Shown one piece after another: positions 49,216 through 63,110 of a stretch of DNA of 64,000 nt. Positions within the stretch are counted from its first letter, which is position 1, and every line of letters starts with the position of its first letter. A model generated the notes under the pieces. It made no database searches. It was not told the origin of the DNA and worked only from the letters and a program-made list of their open reading frames with translations. Source of the DNA: Enoplolaimus lenunculus (taxonomy: Eukaryota > Nematoda > Enoplea > Enoplida > Thoracostomopsidae); the NCBI GenBank assembly GCA_030248215.1, contig JASANG010000597.1, forward strand, positions 37,833 through 101,832, read 5' to 3'. A program made the position numbers and the translations under genes.

Positions 49216-52059
49216 TTTTGAGAGCCAATTCGAAACAGCCTAAATTTGTTGGTACGCTACTGTTGTCTGTGATCTTTTAAAGTTTATAACGTTTTAAGCC
49301 GAAATCGACTTTTAAGAAATACGTTACTGATACATTACATATTTAACGATATTTACGCCTGCGCCAAAATAAACTATTATATACATGTTTTAACAATCTT
49401 TAAAACATTTCAATAACTAAAATATGGAAGCACTATACTTTTGATCACGTCCGTCGCCGTGAAAGTCGGCGATGGTATATTACGCTACCACAAACGATAG
49501 CCAAATCCCATAACGTTTGTCGTTCCATATCGTTTTCAACGGTACATAAAAGTTCTTATTTACCCAAAATTTATAGATAAATAAAACTGCTTGTATTCAA
49601 AACTGGAGAACATTTTAAAACGTTGGTAAATTTAGAAAAAAACTTACCTTCTTATTTTGATTGGTGATTTATACCTTGTAAAATTACTGAAACAACTTTT
49701 TACCATCGGCTCCGCGCTCGCAGCTGTGAACGTATATTTTAGTGGCACTTTTAGTATCGTATCGTGTTTAGAAAGATTTTTTGTCGAAAAAACGCCAAAT
49801 TCCATTTCTGAAAATATTAACACATTTCAACTTGAAACGGAAATTTTTACAATATAAATTGCGTATATCACCACAGTGTAAAAAATTTTTTGACCAGAAA
49901 CTCGCGATATAGTGAAAAATTTGCAAGCGAAGCGATCGAGAAGCCAAACGCAATTTTAGTAATCCGTTTTACCACAAAATTTTTAGCTTTGATCCTTGTC
50001 AGGTGTCTAGTATGGATGGCCACGCCACAAGGATCTGCCGATGACACTGTACACTATGTGGCAATTTATTTTCTTTATCAAGTTTAACATGCGCATAAAA
50101 AATACACTACTATAGCTATTCAATAATTTATGCTAAAATTGTATATTTTTTAAAAAAATTTAAAAAATTTCTACTATTTTGCGATTTTTGAATTGTTATC
50201 CCATCGATTGTGAAATATTTTCGAACTCCAAGCCATAAGCCGTTGTACTGAACCAAGCCCTCGATGATGGTAAACGCTGTAAAAACGAATGCTCTCTGAA
50301 ATTTTTAATATTTATATTAAAATTTTCAAATAGAAAATATTTCTTGAAAGTTTGTCAAACTTGTGACAGTTCTAAAAACTTCTGCCTTCCACTAAAGCGT
50401 TGTGCAACACCACATAATTTTTGATCCTAATGGTCATACTCGGCTTAAGTATAATAAAAATAGTTACGACTTTTACAGGGAGAAATCTAAGAAGATAATA
50501 TTTGTAAAACTCTTGACAAGAAATTACTTCAACCGTATAATTTTGAATCATTTTCTTTTAACTTTCTAAAATTGTAAAGCAGTACACGGGCACCTCCCAA
50601 TCAAGTTGATTAATCGACTAAGTGTAAAGAGAATTAGCTATTTTTCGTTGTTTCAGAATTAATAGCAGTAAAATATTAACTCATTGTGAGCTGATTTTAA
50701 TTCCGGTTAATTTATTAATTAACTCAGAATGTGTTCAATCCATTCAATACATTTCTCTCAGTTCTGAAAAACCTCATTCAGAGCTCGAGAACAATCTGAG
50801 TGAATTCATTTCATTGTAAGTTAAAATCGATTTACTCGAATATAGTGCTTGTGTACTAAAATACATATTCTACTAATGATTCAACTGTCACGTTGTTAAA
50901 AACAAACCGGTTTCTTTATAGTGATCCAAATATGAAAAGGATATTACGATAGGATCTCCTTTTGAGTCTCAATCAATAGAAATCCTTTTCCTTAATAAGA
51001 GTTCCGTAAGCGGATATAGTCCCTGAACCCTAATTGAGAGCCCATTAATGTCAATCTATCCCTAATTGTATTAAATATAAATAAATCCAGGCCCAATAAA
51101 GTTGGGTTCGTAACTTTAAAGTATACTTAAGTGTTGAAAGTACATTCGTAAGTATAACCTTGCATTATAAAATCAGTTCGTAGCCAAATAACGACAGGTA
51201 CCCTCTGGAGAGGCCAAATCAATATCAGTCCCGCCCTCTTATTCGGTTCGCTACACTAAAGACAGCAATGAAAACAATTTACATTGAAGACAGCAGATGA
51301 AAATTTTTCCATAAGTAGCAGCCATGAATTTTTTCAATTAAAGACTGAAACTGAAACTTTTCAATTAAAGACAGAAATTGAAATTTTTTCAATTAAAGAC
51401 AGAAATTGAAATTTTTTCAATTAAAGACAGAAATTGAAATTTTTTCCATTAAAGACAGAAATTGAAATTTTTATTCATTAAAGACAGGAATTGAATCTTT
51501 TTTCTTACGTGTTCAGTGTAAACGTTCTATTTTGTAGCGTACCGTATTGACCCGAATATGAGCGGGGACTGATATTTATTTGGCCTCTCCAGAGGATACC
51601 CCTCTTGTTATTCGGTTACGGACTGTTATTTATTTATAACCCACGCTCCGCCACCCTCCGTTACTGGAATATATCCGGTACTGGAACTATCCGTTGAATT
51701 AAACGTTTATTTGTTTTGCGTCAATAGCTTGAGCGATCATGCAAAGTTACACTTAGGAATATATACTTTCAAAGTTTAAGTACGCCTTAAAGATTCGAAC
51801 TCAGTTTTATTTGGTCCTGGAGTCATTTATGCACTACAAATAGGAATAACTGACCTTCATGGACTCTAAATAGCATTTAGGGACTCTATTCGCTTACGGA
51901 CTCTTATTAGGGATACGGACTTCTATTGATTGAGACTCAAAATAGAACCCCCCTCTTATTACCCCACACCTTCTTATTCGGGTCAAAAAGTACACACATC
52001 GAAACATTGTGTGGTGTTATGAATTTTGTAAGAATTAATATTTTGCACCTTGACCCTGT

Positions 52060-52500
52060 TTGCCGTCCTAACTTACTCTTTTTTTGTTTGTCTGTTTTTG
52101 CCGATCCTAAACTTAACTCGCCCTCATTTGTTTTCGTTGAACCCAGTTGAAATTTTTGCCTTTATCCTGAAAATCTTACTCATTTGTTTTCGTTGACCCA
52201 GTTGAAATTTTTGCCGATCCTGAAAACTTACTCATTTGTTTTCGTTGAACCCAGTTGAAATTTTTGCCGACCCTGAAAACTTACTCATTTTTTTTCGTTG
52301 AACCCAGTTGAAATTTTTGCCGACTCCCCCCCCCCCCGATCCTGAAAACTTACTCATTTGTTTTCGTTGAACCCAGTTGAAATTTTTGCCGATCCTGAAA
52401 ACTTACTCATTTGTTTTCGTTGAACCCAGTTGTAATTTTTGCCGACCCTGAAAACTTACTCATTTGTTTTCGTTGAACCCAGTTGAAATTTTCGTGAAGT
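52060..52500 (-). repeat. Mirror of the 53-bp splice-donor minisatellite
   Basis: About eight to nine units in reverse complement, with some units garbled (52050-52170) and a run of twelve Cs at 52326-52337. This is the noisiest stretch of the right arm and suggests poor consensus or unequal exchange. Confidence 0.85.
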
Positions 52501-54329
52501 TTAGTAATTTCAATTGGATCTGTAGGATAGTTTGACGCGATGTTGCTAGTCTCAGTAATTGCACCAAACAACTTTTCAGATCGCAACGAATGGAACTCTG
52601 ACGCAAACACTTTGGCAGTTGTGTATATTGACAAAATTGTTAGTATCGATTGTAAAAGCAAAACCGCAAAATACATTATTGGTATTTCAATATTATCAAA
52701 ATTGTGTTATATGTTAACAAATAAGTAAATAAATAAATAAATAAATAAAAATAAATACAAATAAATAAAATTGTGTTGCTGCACATTTAAAGACTATGAC
52801 TCAAATTGAAGACTTCAAGAACTCGCTGGTCGAGTTAAACTTTGATTCAGATTCAATAACATTAAAACTAATTTTCATCATAGTTTAGCACGAGCTGAAT
52901 TTACCATTTACATCCAGTCGCATTCCCATAGCGCGAGGGTTTGATTGTTTACTTTTTGCAATGTGGCTAAAACTTATGCCAAAACTTGTAACAATCAAAA
53001 GTCGATAATGTACCACCGGACGTTGCGTTTTTGGCCGACTCCCCTTGTTTTAGATGGGATAGTTGACTCTCGAAACATACAATACGCATCTGTGCAATAT
53101 TATGGATCTATTTCAACTTTGAAATTGAGCGAATCTGTAAACTTGATTCCACTTAATAAGAGGGAAGGCTAAAAACTCAACGTGCGCTGAGTACATTCTT
53201 CTGTACACAGATTGTCTCCAGTTGCACACTCTTGTGTAAAAATATAATGCACTCTTAGTGCTATAAAGCGTTATACACTTTTAGACAAAAGTGTGCAACT
53301 CGCTCAATTGTGCTCCATACAAAATGTACCAGCACGCATTGCGTTTTTTGCTTTATGCCACCCACAGCTTGGAGGGGGTGAGTTGGTGCAGTATGTATAC
53401 CATGTTTTATTTCAATAGAATATCTTTCGTTTCTAAAATAATAAACTGGACATTTCTTTAGAAGGATCTTATTTAGCCATTTATGCGAAATTTTAACCCC
53501 CCCCCCACATAAATGAAGAAGGGTACGCTGAAATGCTCTGAACGCCAGCTACAATTTTTCTGCACAGAATGCACTCAGTTTCATACTTTCAGTCACTCGG
53601 TGGGTTCTATAATCTGTGTGCGTGTGCTCGTGCCTAAACCACCTTGTGTAATTATGAATAAAAGCGTTGAAATTAGTAATAAATAGCAAAAAGGTCTAAC
53701 CAATAGACAGGTTTACAGAAATCTTTAAGCTAATATTAGGCTGGTTGCCTAGACTGTTGTCTATTTTGAAAAAGTTAAGACTACCTATAATATCGTGACA
53801 AATGAAGCTGATCAGTAGTATATTCAAAAACCACCAAGTATAGCTATATTTAGTAAAGTGTACACTATTCGTGAGCTGGCCCATGTTACTTTAAAGGGGC
53901 GTCCAGGTTTTTGGTGGGTTTATAAAAGAGTAGGTTTAGATTCTAGATTACATTTTTTTTGCTTAGACTCAGGCTTAGGCATAGGCTTTTGGCTTAGAAA
54001 CACATTTTTGCAACGCTTAGGCTTGCTTAGGCTTACGCTTAAGAATACGCTTTTAATCTAGTGTTACGCCCCTAAAAGTAACATTGGTCCGTGAGCTCAT
54101 AGCGATCCTGGTGGATCTAAGCATACCTTAAACCTTCTGTTCTTGCGGATTCTAGCGGATTTTGGCAATTTTTTTAAACAACATGTTATGTATCACAAAT
54201 TCAAATATGTATAGCTGCTTGCGGTAAGTATATGTTATCCATTATCACTTCTCGTGCTCGTTGAAGAGCTGATCAGAGTTTAATTCAGCATTAACATGAG
54301 CCTATGAAAAGTGTATACAGGGAATATAA

Positions 54330-56583
54330 CTGCAAATTTCAGCGATTTGATTTTAACACAGAATGGGCGAATGCACTTTGAGGTCTGAGCTGCGTATTAG
54401 GCTTCTTTCATAACTCACAATTTTGAATTGATTGAACTCATTCTGAGTCAATTAATCAACAAACCCAGAATTAAATCAGTTCAGAGTGACTTAGATCCCA
54501 CGCTACGTCACACTTCGTTACTGATATATCCGGTCTTGTAAATATTCGTTAAATTAATTGTGTATTTGTCTTGTGTCAAAAGCTTAAGAGATAATGTAAT
54601 GCAAGGTTGTGCTTCAGTAATGTAAGTACTATCTTAAAGCATGCTTTAAAGTTTCGAACTCAACCTTATTTGTTCCTGGAGTCATTACTACACTGCAATT
54701 AGGGACAATTGACATTTATAGACTCAAATTAGACGTTTAGGGAATATCCGCTTACGGTTCTATAACGAAAAAAGGACACAGATATCTGGTTCCCTCTGCT
54801 TGGCTGTAGCTTAGCAGTTAAGCTAACGCGTAAATATATGCAGTATATTGTGGTTTCAGGTTGCCAGCTGTATATTATATACGTGTCGAGAAGGGTGCGA
54901 CCGAAAATCCGGCACCGGCAAAAAAATTGACATCCGACTCCTGTATTTTAATTTCCCGACTGTTTTTTTAAAAACTTAAAACAATTGAAACCATCATTTG
55001 TACTTATGCCAACTATGATTTGCTGTTCCATATTTTTTCTGTCATACATGTGATGTATATGCTTGCTCGTGCCCGTATAAGTTCAAAATCTTCATTGGGT
55101 TACAATAACGCTGTACATCATGATAAAGATGACCATTGTTATTTGACGGGCGTAATAGTATATATCTCAGGCTCTCAGCATATTCCTATTCTTGTTAAGA
55201 CTTAAGCCTATACTTTAGCGTACAAATAAGTTTGTTAACAAAGCCTAAGCGTAAGCAAAAATGATAACCTTAATCAGAGCCGCCTCTATTTTATTGTTAC
55301 CTACGTAAAACATAACACTGGATTCCCTTAGAAGGAACATGGGCTAAAGAAATAATGCAACTGACCGCAACGCTACAGTAACATAAAATAGCGGATGGAA
55401 TAGGGTCGTTGTTAAAGTGTTCAAAATGCATCGGTGTGAGGTGCAAAGCTTTGTCACGTAAACACTTCGGATATCTTAAGCCACGGAAGAAAAAAGAATT
55501 GTTTCTCTAATTGAATTAATTATCCGGCTCCAGCTCAGTTATTTTTCGGATTCCGGTTGCAGTCTGGTGTCGAGATATTGTGAGCGTCAAAATGAGCTGG
55601 AAATGTAGGTATCATAGCGTAGTGAAAAACCATGGAGGGTGAAACAATTCATTTAATGTTCGAACACTCGCTGAGTCCTTATATTTCAACGTGCTAACGG
55701 TCTCATTTCGCCAACAAATGTTTTGTCGACCGACAGCATCTGTTTTACCGGTGGTACAGATGCCTCTGCACTCAGCGCCTCTAAATCGCAGTAGAACTTA
55801 TAGGCAATAGTAGCTGGGATCACATTTTTGCGAGAATGGGTTAGCTTTCGGGCTGCACGAAGATTTTCAGGGAAAGATCTTGGCAGAGGGACCCCGAACG
55901 GACTGGTGTCGGCAGACACGGCCTTGGTTCGGAAGGTTCTGAGCTGGAAAGAGCAGCCCTTAAACAGGTCAAAAGTTGCCAAGGGTAGGCGGCCGCAAAA
56001 CTTTTAGACTTATACCGGTTGGTGATAGAATTTGAAAATGAAGAACACGGAAATATAAATTTTTGAAGGCCGGAACCGAAAATGTCTGAAATATTGGATT
56101 TTTAAAGAGAATTAGCGCATCATTAACGACTAATCAATACGACAATAGAATGCTTTCCGCCGGAACCAGGTAAACCTTGAATTGGGAAGATGTAGGCTCG
56201 AAATCTTCCAAAGATATACTGTATTGCGGATACTTAAAGCGCAAATTTTAAATGTTGTTTTAGAAAAAACAAATAAATACTTAAACAAAGTAATAAAGCG
56301 GAATCATTATTGTCATTTATCGAGACGAGAAATAATTGAATTACTGGTGAGATTCAAAATGCAGCACATTTTTGATACTTGGGTTTGCCCCTGATCAAAT
56401 TCTAAAGTCAGCAACGTCAACAGTTCGTAGGTTTAAAAAACCTAATACGAACTGGTGATCGGTGCTGCACTGTAAATTTTAATTACTTTAATTTAATTTT
56501 AATTTACTCAGACGGAAAGTTGATTATTTCTGAGTTAATAACCTCATTCTGAATTAAAATCAGCTCACTGGAATTTACAGTGT
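54330..56583. repeat. Right-arm copies of families D and G and the 35-37 kb interval
   Basis: Contains the mirror of the joined G/D partials (54330-54770), the CCTAAG remnant (about 55150-55270) and the short family G copy (56467-56583), in the order expected from the left arm reversed. Confidence 0.7.
55686..55982 (-). CDS. Mirror of the hypothetical 98-codon frame
   Basis: Reverse-complement copy of 35963-36259; 97 of 98 codons give the same residue. Confidence 0.22.
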   Translation of the reverse strand: MATFDLFKGCSFQLRTFRTKAVSADTSPFGVPLPRSFPENLRAARKLTHSRKNVIPATIAYKFYCDLEALSAEASVPPVKQMLSVDKTFVGEMRPLAR

Positions 56584-58434
56584 ATATAGTACACATTTGA
56601 GAATACGAGCACTACAACCAGGAATCGAATTTTGCATTATTCTGATGAGATTCGTTTATCTTTTCCGCTAAACCGTGTTACAAGTATTACCGTTTGGCCG
56701 AGGGACTCTGTGCATTATGTGCGAATTTTTTACTGTTTATACGGGAATAAAACAATGTTTGGAACGCCTCACATACGTATTTTTCGGAAACAGAATTCCA
56801 ACATTTCTGTTTATGTTTTAAACATAATTTAAAAGAACACCACATATGGTTATCTTAAAAATATAAATTAATTGAGACGGCCTGGAGGCCGTTTCTATTG
56901 AAAAGCAGTTGATGTTTCGGGGTGTAAATTTTACCAAATTTGTAAAATGCAAAAAATGATAATTACAACTTATTTAATGAAATTTTGGTTTTCTAGGGTA
57001 AATGACAGTTGTAAAAAATTTGCGAGCTTTCAACAACAGGTAAAAGAACTGAATTTTTTCGAGGTTGGTTCACATGTGACCCCCCTAATGTAACCCCTAT
57101 TTACCCCCCTGATTTTGAAAAACCTATTTTTTCCATCTTTAAATGTTTAAAAAATTTGCAGAATTTTAGCACCTATAATCAATTATGCGATATTGTGTAT
57201 AACATATGTACGTTTTGCGTAGGACTATTAAAAACGTTTGTATGCAATAGTTGCATCATGACCCAGTGGTCGAGTGGTATAGGTGCTGGATGCGATATCC
57301 CCAGTTTCGGTGGGTTCGATTTTACTCAATTTCGGTTGGATGTTATCTTTTTTTTCGATTTTGTACTTCAGATCTATAGCTGTGTTTTTAAATGTTAGTA
57401 AAACATATCACAAGTTGGTGATAGACAGGGTGTAAACTGACAATAAAAATAACGGAAGCGTAAATCATATTGAAGTACAAAAGCTTCAAAAGATGTTATA
57501 TTTTTCTGGCACCACAGTTGAGGTGTCCAAATTCACCGAACTTTGTGGATGAATTTCATAATTTTTACTTCATATCGAATTTACAGCATATGTGTAGTGA
57601 AAAATTGGCGAGATCCATTGCGATTTACAACTAATTTTAGCATAAAAATAACAAAATTTCCGGTACTTCTATACGGAAAATGAAAACTGACACCGATTTT
57701 ACCGGAAAGGAAAACGGATATCAGACAATACTGGCGATTGGTCACGTAACTTTCTAATCAGTAATTGGTTAGCTTTGAAATTCAGCATATATTTTTAGAA
57801 TTCATTTGTTCTACTTATGCGCAGAGAATTTGAGATCCGCAACCATATAACTTCATGATTTTGAAAACCCATCTTGTACTGTTTTCACGGTGCTTACACA
57901 TTTTGGAATACGGGTCCATTGTTAAGTTGTACTGAAGTTTTAAACAATTCCAAACAGGGGCATCCGCAGAAAATTAAGTTTGGCGGGAACACCGAATCAT
58001 TTTGCGGCGGCCCTACAATTGCATCTCAAGATTGTTTACTTTTTGGACCTAGTGAATTTGGGGCACCCAGCCGGGTTCGGGGAGGGCACGGCCCCCGAAT
58101 GTCCCCCATGATGAAACTCGTGTTTCAAACAGATCCACACGCATTTTATCAGGCAGAAGCAATTCAGACAAATAGGCAGATATAACAAGCGCAATTCGAA
58201 TAATTTAGCATAAGCCGGAAAAATCGAGGTCTTTTCATTCGGCTCGCCAATTTTCGTTATCCTAAAACAAGAATTAACTGATAGAAAAAAATGTGTAATA
58301 GAACTTCCCTTCTAGGATATATAGTTAAATGAAATGACGGCAATTTAGTGATAAACTGCCATTACGGTTGAGTCATTTAGGTGCGTTCCAGTTCAGCTTC
58401 TAATACATCGAAATCTCCAATCTTAGGTGATTGC

Positions 58435-58600
58435 TTATCCTTTTCCTCACATGAATATTTTCAATTTCATATGAGATGTATTTTCAAGGTAAAATTTGAA
58501 CCACAGTCTCACGGATGAGAGGCGTTTATGATGACCACTGAGCTATAGGAGCTTGATGCTTGAGCCCGAGTAGGCTTTATGTTTTTGAGTGAAGGGTTAA
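58435..58600 (-). mobile_element. Mirror of the family R tRNA-bearing element
   Basis: Inverted ends ttatccttttcctcacatga and gagtgaagggttaa. The tRNA-like core is on the minus strand at about 58485-58555. Confidence 0.6.
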
Positions 58601-58815
58601 TATATTTACGGCCGCGCAAATGTTGAATCGCAGCCGATATTAGCTCAATTGATTTCGAGTAATTAATAGAATTCTTTAAAGAATTGCTCAGTATTTGCTT
58701 ACCCCGTCTCCCTTGCCGCTTTTAGGGGCTGCTTGTTTTCATATTATATTTTCAACAATCTTTTCGTAACAACGAAATAACCATGATTCCACGAAGCTTG
58801 AATTCCCCATAACGA

Positions 58816-61800
58816 AATAATTCAGAAAGTCCAGTACGTGCTTTGTTCTATTTAGTATAGTATTTACTGCAGTTTTAGCGATTAAATCGTTGACTTTTTC
58901 AGTGCATCACGAAGTGCTTGATTTTCAATTTCAACAAAACGTTTCGTTGTTTTCAAGAATGAATCGTACATTGTGGGCAGGCTGAGTTTGCCTAAAATAA
59001 TGAAGTGGCATCTGGTGTTCAGCTTTGAACTAATTTAGTTAAGATTAGTTATAACAGGAAGGGCCAATGTAAAGATCAGGAGTGGAACAGTATTATAAGG
59101 ATATTTCTAAGCCTAAGCCTAAGCCTAAACGTAAAAATGACCATATTCGTAAGCCTAAGCCTAAGCCTAAGCGTAAAAATGAGCATATTCCTAAGCCTAA
59201 GCCTAAAAGCCTAGGTAAATTTAGTATTTTGGTTATTATATCAAAGCCTCTATAGCCTCTATGGTTATACAGTAGCTTCAGCACTGCTGTACATTTCAGT
59301 GAGTTAAATGTTAACTTGGAATAAGTTGAATCTACGCAGAAGTTGGAGCTCTGAATTAAGTCTTTCAGAACTCAGAAATAAGAATTGTTTGAACTCATTC
59401 TGAAGATAATTAACTCACTTAGAATTAAATCAGCTCTCAGAGTAAGTTAATGTTTTACTGGTATTAACTCCGAAATGATCATAAATAACTGATGTTCTTT
59501 GAGTTGATTGATCAAATCGTTGGAATTTGCAGTGCGCAAACTCGTCGTATTTTGCTGTAGCATAGGTTTATGACTATTATTCGTTCAGATTTACAACTCC
59601 TGTGACTTTGTTTTTTGTTGTTGTTCAAAAAAAACTATGGAATGGTCGTGTTGCTGTGTAACTCTCTGTAAGATAGTCGGTCTATTCTTACTGATATTAA
59701 GTCGATACTTGCGGTTAGCAATGCAATGATGACTTTGTTCCCGTGGTGGGAAGTGAGTTTATTAATAAGCTCTGAGAACGAATTAGTAATTTCTGGTTAT
59801 TTCTGAGTTACTAACAACAGTAAACATTATCTCACTCTGACTCGATTTAACTCCAGATGAATTCAATACAGAACTGTGAGTTCTGTAAGACCGAATTTCG
59901 ACTTAGTGATTTAACTCATTCTGAATTAAACGCAATTCGCTTGTATCCACAGTGTATCTTCTGTAATTGACAGCCAGTTGTCTCATGGGACTGTTGCTGC
60001 AATTTGCAATCGTTTCTGTTAGACTCACTGTAAATTCCAATCAGTTGATTAATTAATTCAGCCAGCGAGTTGGTTATTTCTGAATTAATATCAGTGAACA
60101 TTGACTCACTCTGAGTTGAGTTGCTTCTCACTCTCAGTTGAGTTCACTCTGGGTGAGTTGATTAATTAACTCAAAATTAATTGAATCTACTCAAAATTCA
60201 GAGTTCTGAGAGTCCTAACTCAGACTGAATGATTCAACTCATTCTGAGTTAAAATCAACTCGTTGAAGTTTACAGTGCTGCTTCCTCCGTTGTGTCGAGA
60301 CATTGTTTTGTTATCAGGTTTGGGCGCTTGCTTGAGTTGGGTCATGTTTTCACATTAGTTCAAAAACATCCAAAGGTTCTATCCACAAGCCGTTCACGCT
60401 GGTACGCTTAGGTGTTTCTATGTATATGCTAATGAAGCATCTATCCCTGTAAAATCGGGTGAATTGATTTTAGCTCACAATGAGTTGAATTCACTCAGAT
60501 TGTCTGAGCTCTAAATTAGGTCTTTCAGAACTCAAAATTCTGAATTGATTGAACTCATTCTGAGTTAATTAATGAACTGCTCCGGAATTAAATCTGGTCA
60601 GACTGAGTTGATATCAACTGTTATTACTCAAAAATAACCAAATAAAAAAACTAATTCCTTGCTGAATCGATTAATCAACTCATTGGAATTTATAGTGTGC
60701 TCGTAATTTTTCCAATCCTCATTTGCGTTTTATAGGTTAGTAGATTGGTTTTATGGTGTTATTTATCTTGGGTGTAGCCCTTACAAGGTCCCTGAGATAA
60801 AGCATTTGTCTCCAACGTTAAAAGTTGTACCTAATTTATTGGTAGATACTTCGGAAAATAATTTCAGCTTGTCGACAATGACATTTTTCAAAAGTTTATA
60901 ACTGCATGCACGTCAGATGCATTCAACAGCGACTCTGGTTTGCCTGAAACAAAAATGAAATTATTGAAAATATATGCATGTCGTAGTTATGTCAATCTGC
61001 TATTCAGACCAATTACTAATTGAACTTGGCGTACATGACATCATAAATGCACTGTAAACCCCAGTGAGTTGATTGCAACTCAGAATGAGTTGAATCACTC
61101 AGTCTGAGTTAGGACTTTCAGAACTCAGAATTCTGAGTCAAAAGAGCTCACTCTGATTAAGTTATTCAACCTACCTGGAATCAACTGAACTCAGAGCGTA
61201 AATCAACTCAACTCAGAGTGAGTTAATGTTTACTGTTATTTACTCAGAAATAACTAACTCGCTAGCTGAATTGATTAATCAACGCAGTGGAATTTACAGT
61301 GTGGCCTGTTGACATTTTGTAACTTCACCTGACCAATCAACTTTGGATAAGTGATTTTTACCTATCACCTGCCACAAATTGGTTTAGGAGCGCGTAATTG
61401 TACGTAATTCGGACTGTTCGATGGATCCTGAATCAACGTATATCCACAAATAGTATCCATACAGGATTTAGTTAAGCCGGGAGCATACGACAGAAGCGTG
61501 GCCTGTCTGAAAATTTTTCGCCCATTGAGTTCGAAATTTTCTTGATATAAAGAAGAAATTTAATGTTTAGCAAAACTTTCTGCTCAACCGATGTTTGCAA
61601 TCAGTGATTACGGAGCTATCTACTTTACGTAGCACGAAATTAAATCTAAACCATCGCTGTAAATTTAAATGAGTTGATTAATTAACTTAGAAGGAGAATT
61701 AGTTATTTCTAGTTATTTCCAGAGTTGATAAAAGTACTCATGCTAAGTTCAAATCTGACTCACTGATTTGCAGTGTACTAAGAGGCGATCATAGCAGGAA

Positions 61801-62371
61801 TAATACAATTGGGTACATTCTGTGTAAAAACAATTAACTTTCTCAGCACACGTTGCGTTTGTTGTTTCTCACTCCATTTGATAAGGGTACAATTTGAGCT
61901 TACGTTGAAAATATATTAAACTTATAAACGTAAAAAAATCTCAACCACTGAGCTTATTCAATAATTATATTGTATCGACCCCATATAGAGGTTGTAAGCC
62001 AATGTATAGAACAGGGCCAACGCAGTAGCATCAGCATATTCCAAGGATAAGAATAAACATATGCCTAAACCTAAAACCTAAGCCTAAGCCTAAGCAAAAA
62101 ATAGTCTAAAGCGAAAGATTATTGCAGTACCACAAACTCAACGCGCGGAATTACATTTTGTACCGGGACAACTGTGTTTTGTTGTTTATCTCTTGTTCAA
62201 AACGTGACCCGTGGCAATTGCTGTCAGTACGGCGTAATTTTCTTCGCTACAAGTCGGCCATTACTACTGTGATATGGACTAAGCTTTATTTGAATAGTTA
62301 TATTGGTCCACACGTCCTATCGTAGTAACGTTTTTGAGTAATTTGGAAACATTTTCGTTCCCGGAGTCGGC
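58816..62371 (-). pseudogene. Mirror of the 3' exons of SETD3-like copy A
   Basis: Counterparts of the last exons of copy A: 62371-62209, about 61502-61369, 60943-60831 and 58991-58816. The 60.9-kb exon has silent third-position changes (CTC/CTG and TTG/TTA Leu, TTG/CTG Leu), one Asn to Asp change and a 1-base deletion. The terminal exon has indels and lacks the left arm's stop. The 62.2-kb exon is 3 bp shorter and its donor reads gtcacg instead of gttagt. Upstream exons would lie beyond the window end. Confidence 0.5.
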
Positions 62372-63110
62372 CTGAAATTTTATGGTTTACGGTAGTAAAA
62401 TTTAGTCCTGTTTAAGACGGCTCTAGGCTACTATAGTACGTTTGAAATCATTCACTGTAAATTCCAATGAGTTAGTTTAGTCAACACTGATGGAAAGTTA
62501 GTTCTTTAGTTAAACACTGTACACTTTTATTCACTCCTAGTTGAGTTGATTCTTATTTAGTAGTAAATTTGTTTATTTTGAGTTGAGTTGATTCCGTGGA
62601 ACTTTGTTAATAAAATCAGAATGACACAATTGAATTAGTCAATTAATTGGTAGGTCTAACTCAGACTCAGTGATTCAACTTGGTCTGAGGTCTAGATCAA
62701 CTAATTGGAATTTACAGTGTTCGAAAAACGATGATTCACAACACACTGTCTATTTCAAGAATACAACAATTGGTAGCCCAGAGCGACTTGTACGCCCAAG
62801 GGTGCCCTCAAGCCAATGAATAAACCTAAGCATAAGCTTATGGGTAATCTACAGAGTAAGAATGAACTCAGCTCAGATTGAGTTAATGTTTACTGATATT
62901 ATTTCAGAAATAACCAACTCGACGGAGCTGTTTTTAACTCAGGATGAGTTAAATCACTAGTTTGAGTAGGGAATATCAGAACTCAAGAGTCAAATCAACT
63001 CAAAGTAAGAATCAACCCAACTAATAAAGTTTAATCTTTACTGATATTAATAGAGACGCAGCTAACTCGCTAGCTGAATTCATTAATCAACCAATTGGAA
63101 CTTACAGTGA
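59285..63110. repeat. Right-arm cluster of family G MITEs
   Basis: Mirrors of the left cluster at about 59285-59535, 59740-59955, 60026-60279, 60448-60698, 61049-61303, 61656-61777, 62456-62722 and 62850-63110, interleaved with mirror exons of copy A. Confidence 0.75.

Larger units (their letters stand above)
47368..52676 (-). pseudogene. Mirror of SETD3-like copy B, exons 4 to 1
   Basis: Exons correspond to 52676-52460 (exon 1, intact, 217 nt), 50295-50175 (exon 2, several 1-base insertions relative to the left arm), 49807-49648 (exon 3, 160 nt, same length) and 47537-47368 (exon 4). Exon 4 here carries GTGGCATATGTTGCG where the left arm has GTGGTTGTTGCG, an in-frame 3-base difference, plus one extra base near its acceptor. 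With those shifts this arm's copy could not be read as it stands. Whether they are mutations or consensus errors is undecided. Confidence 0.5.
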
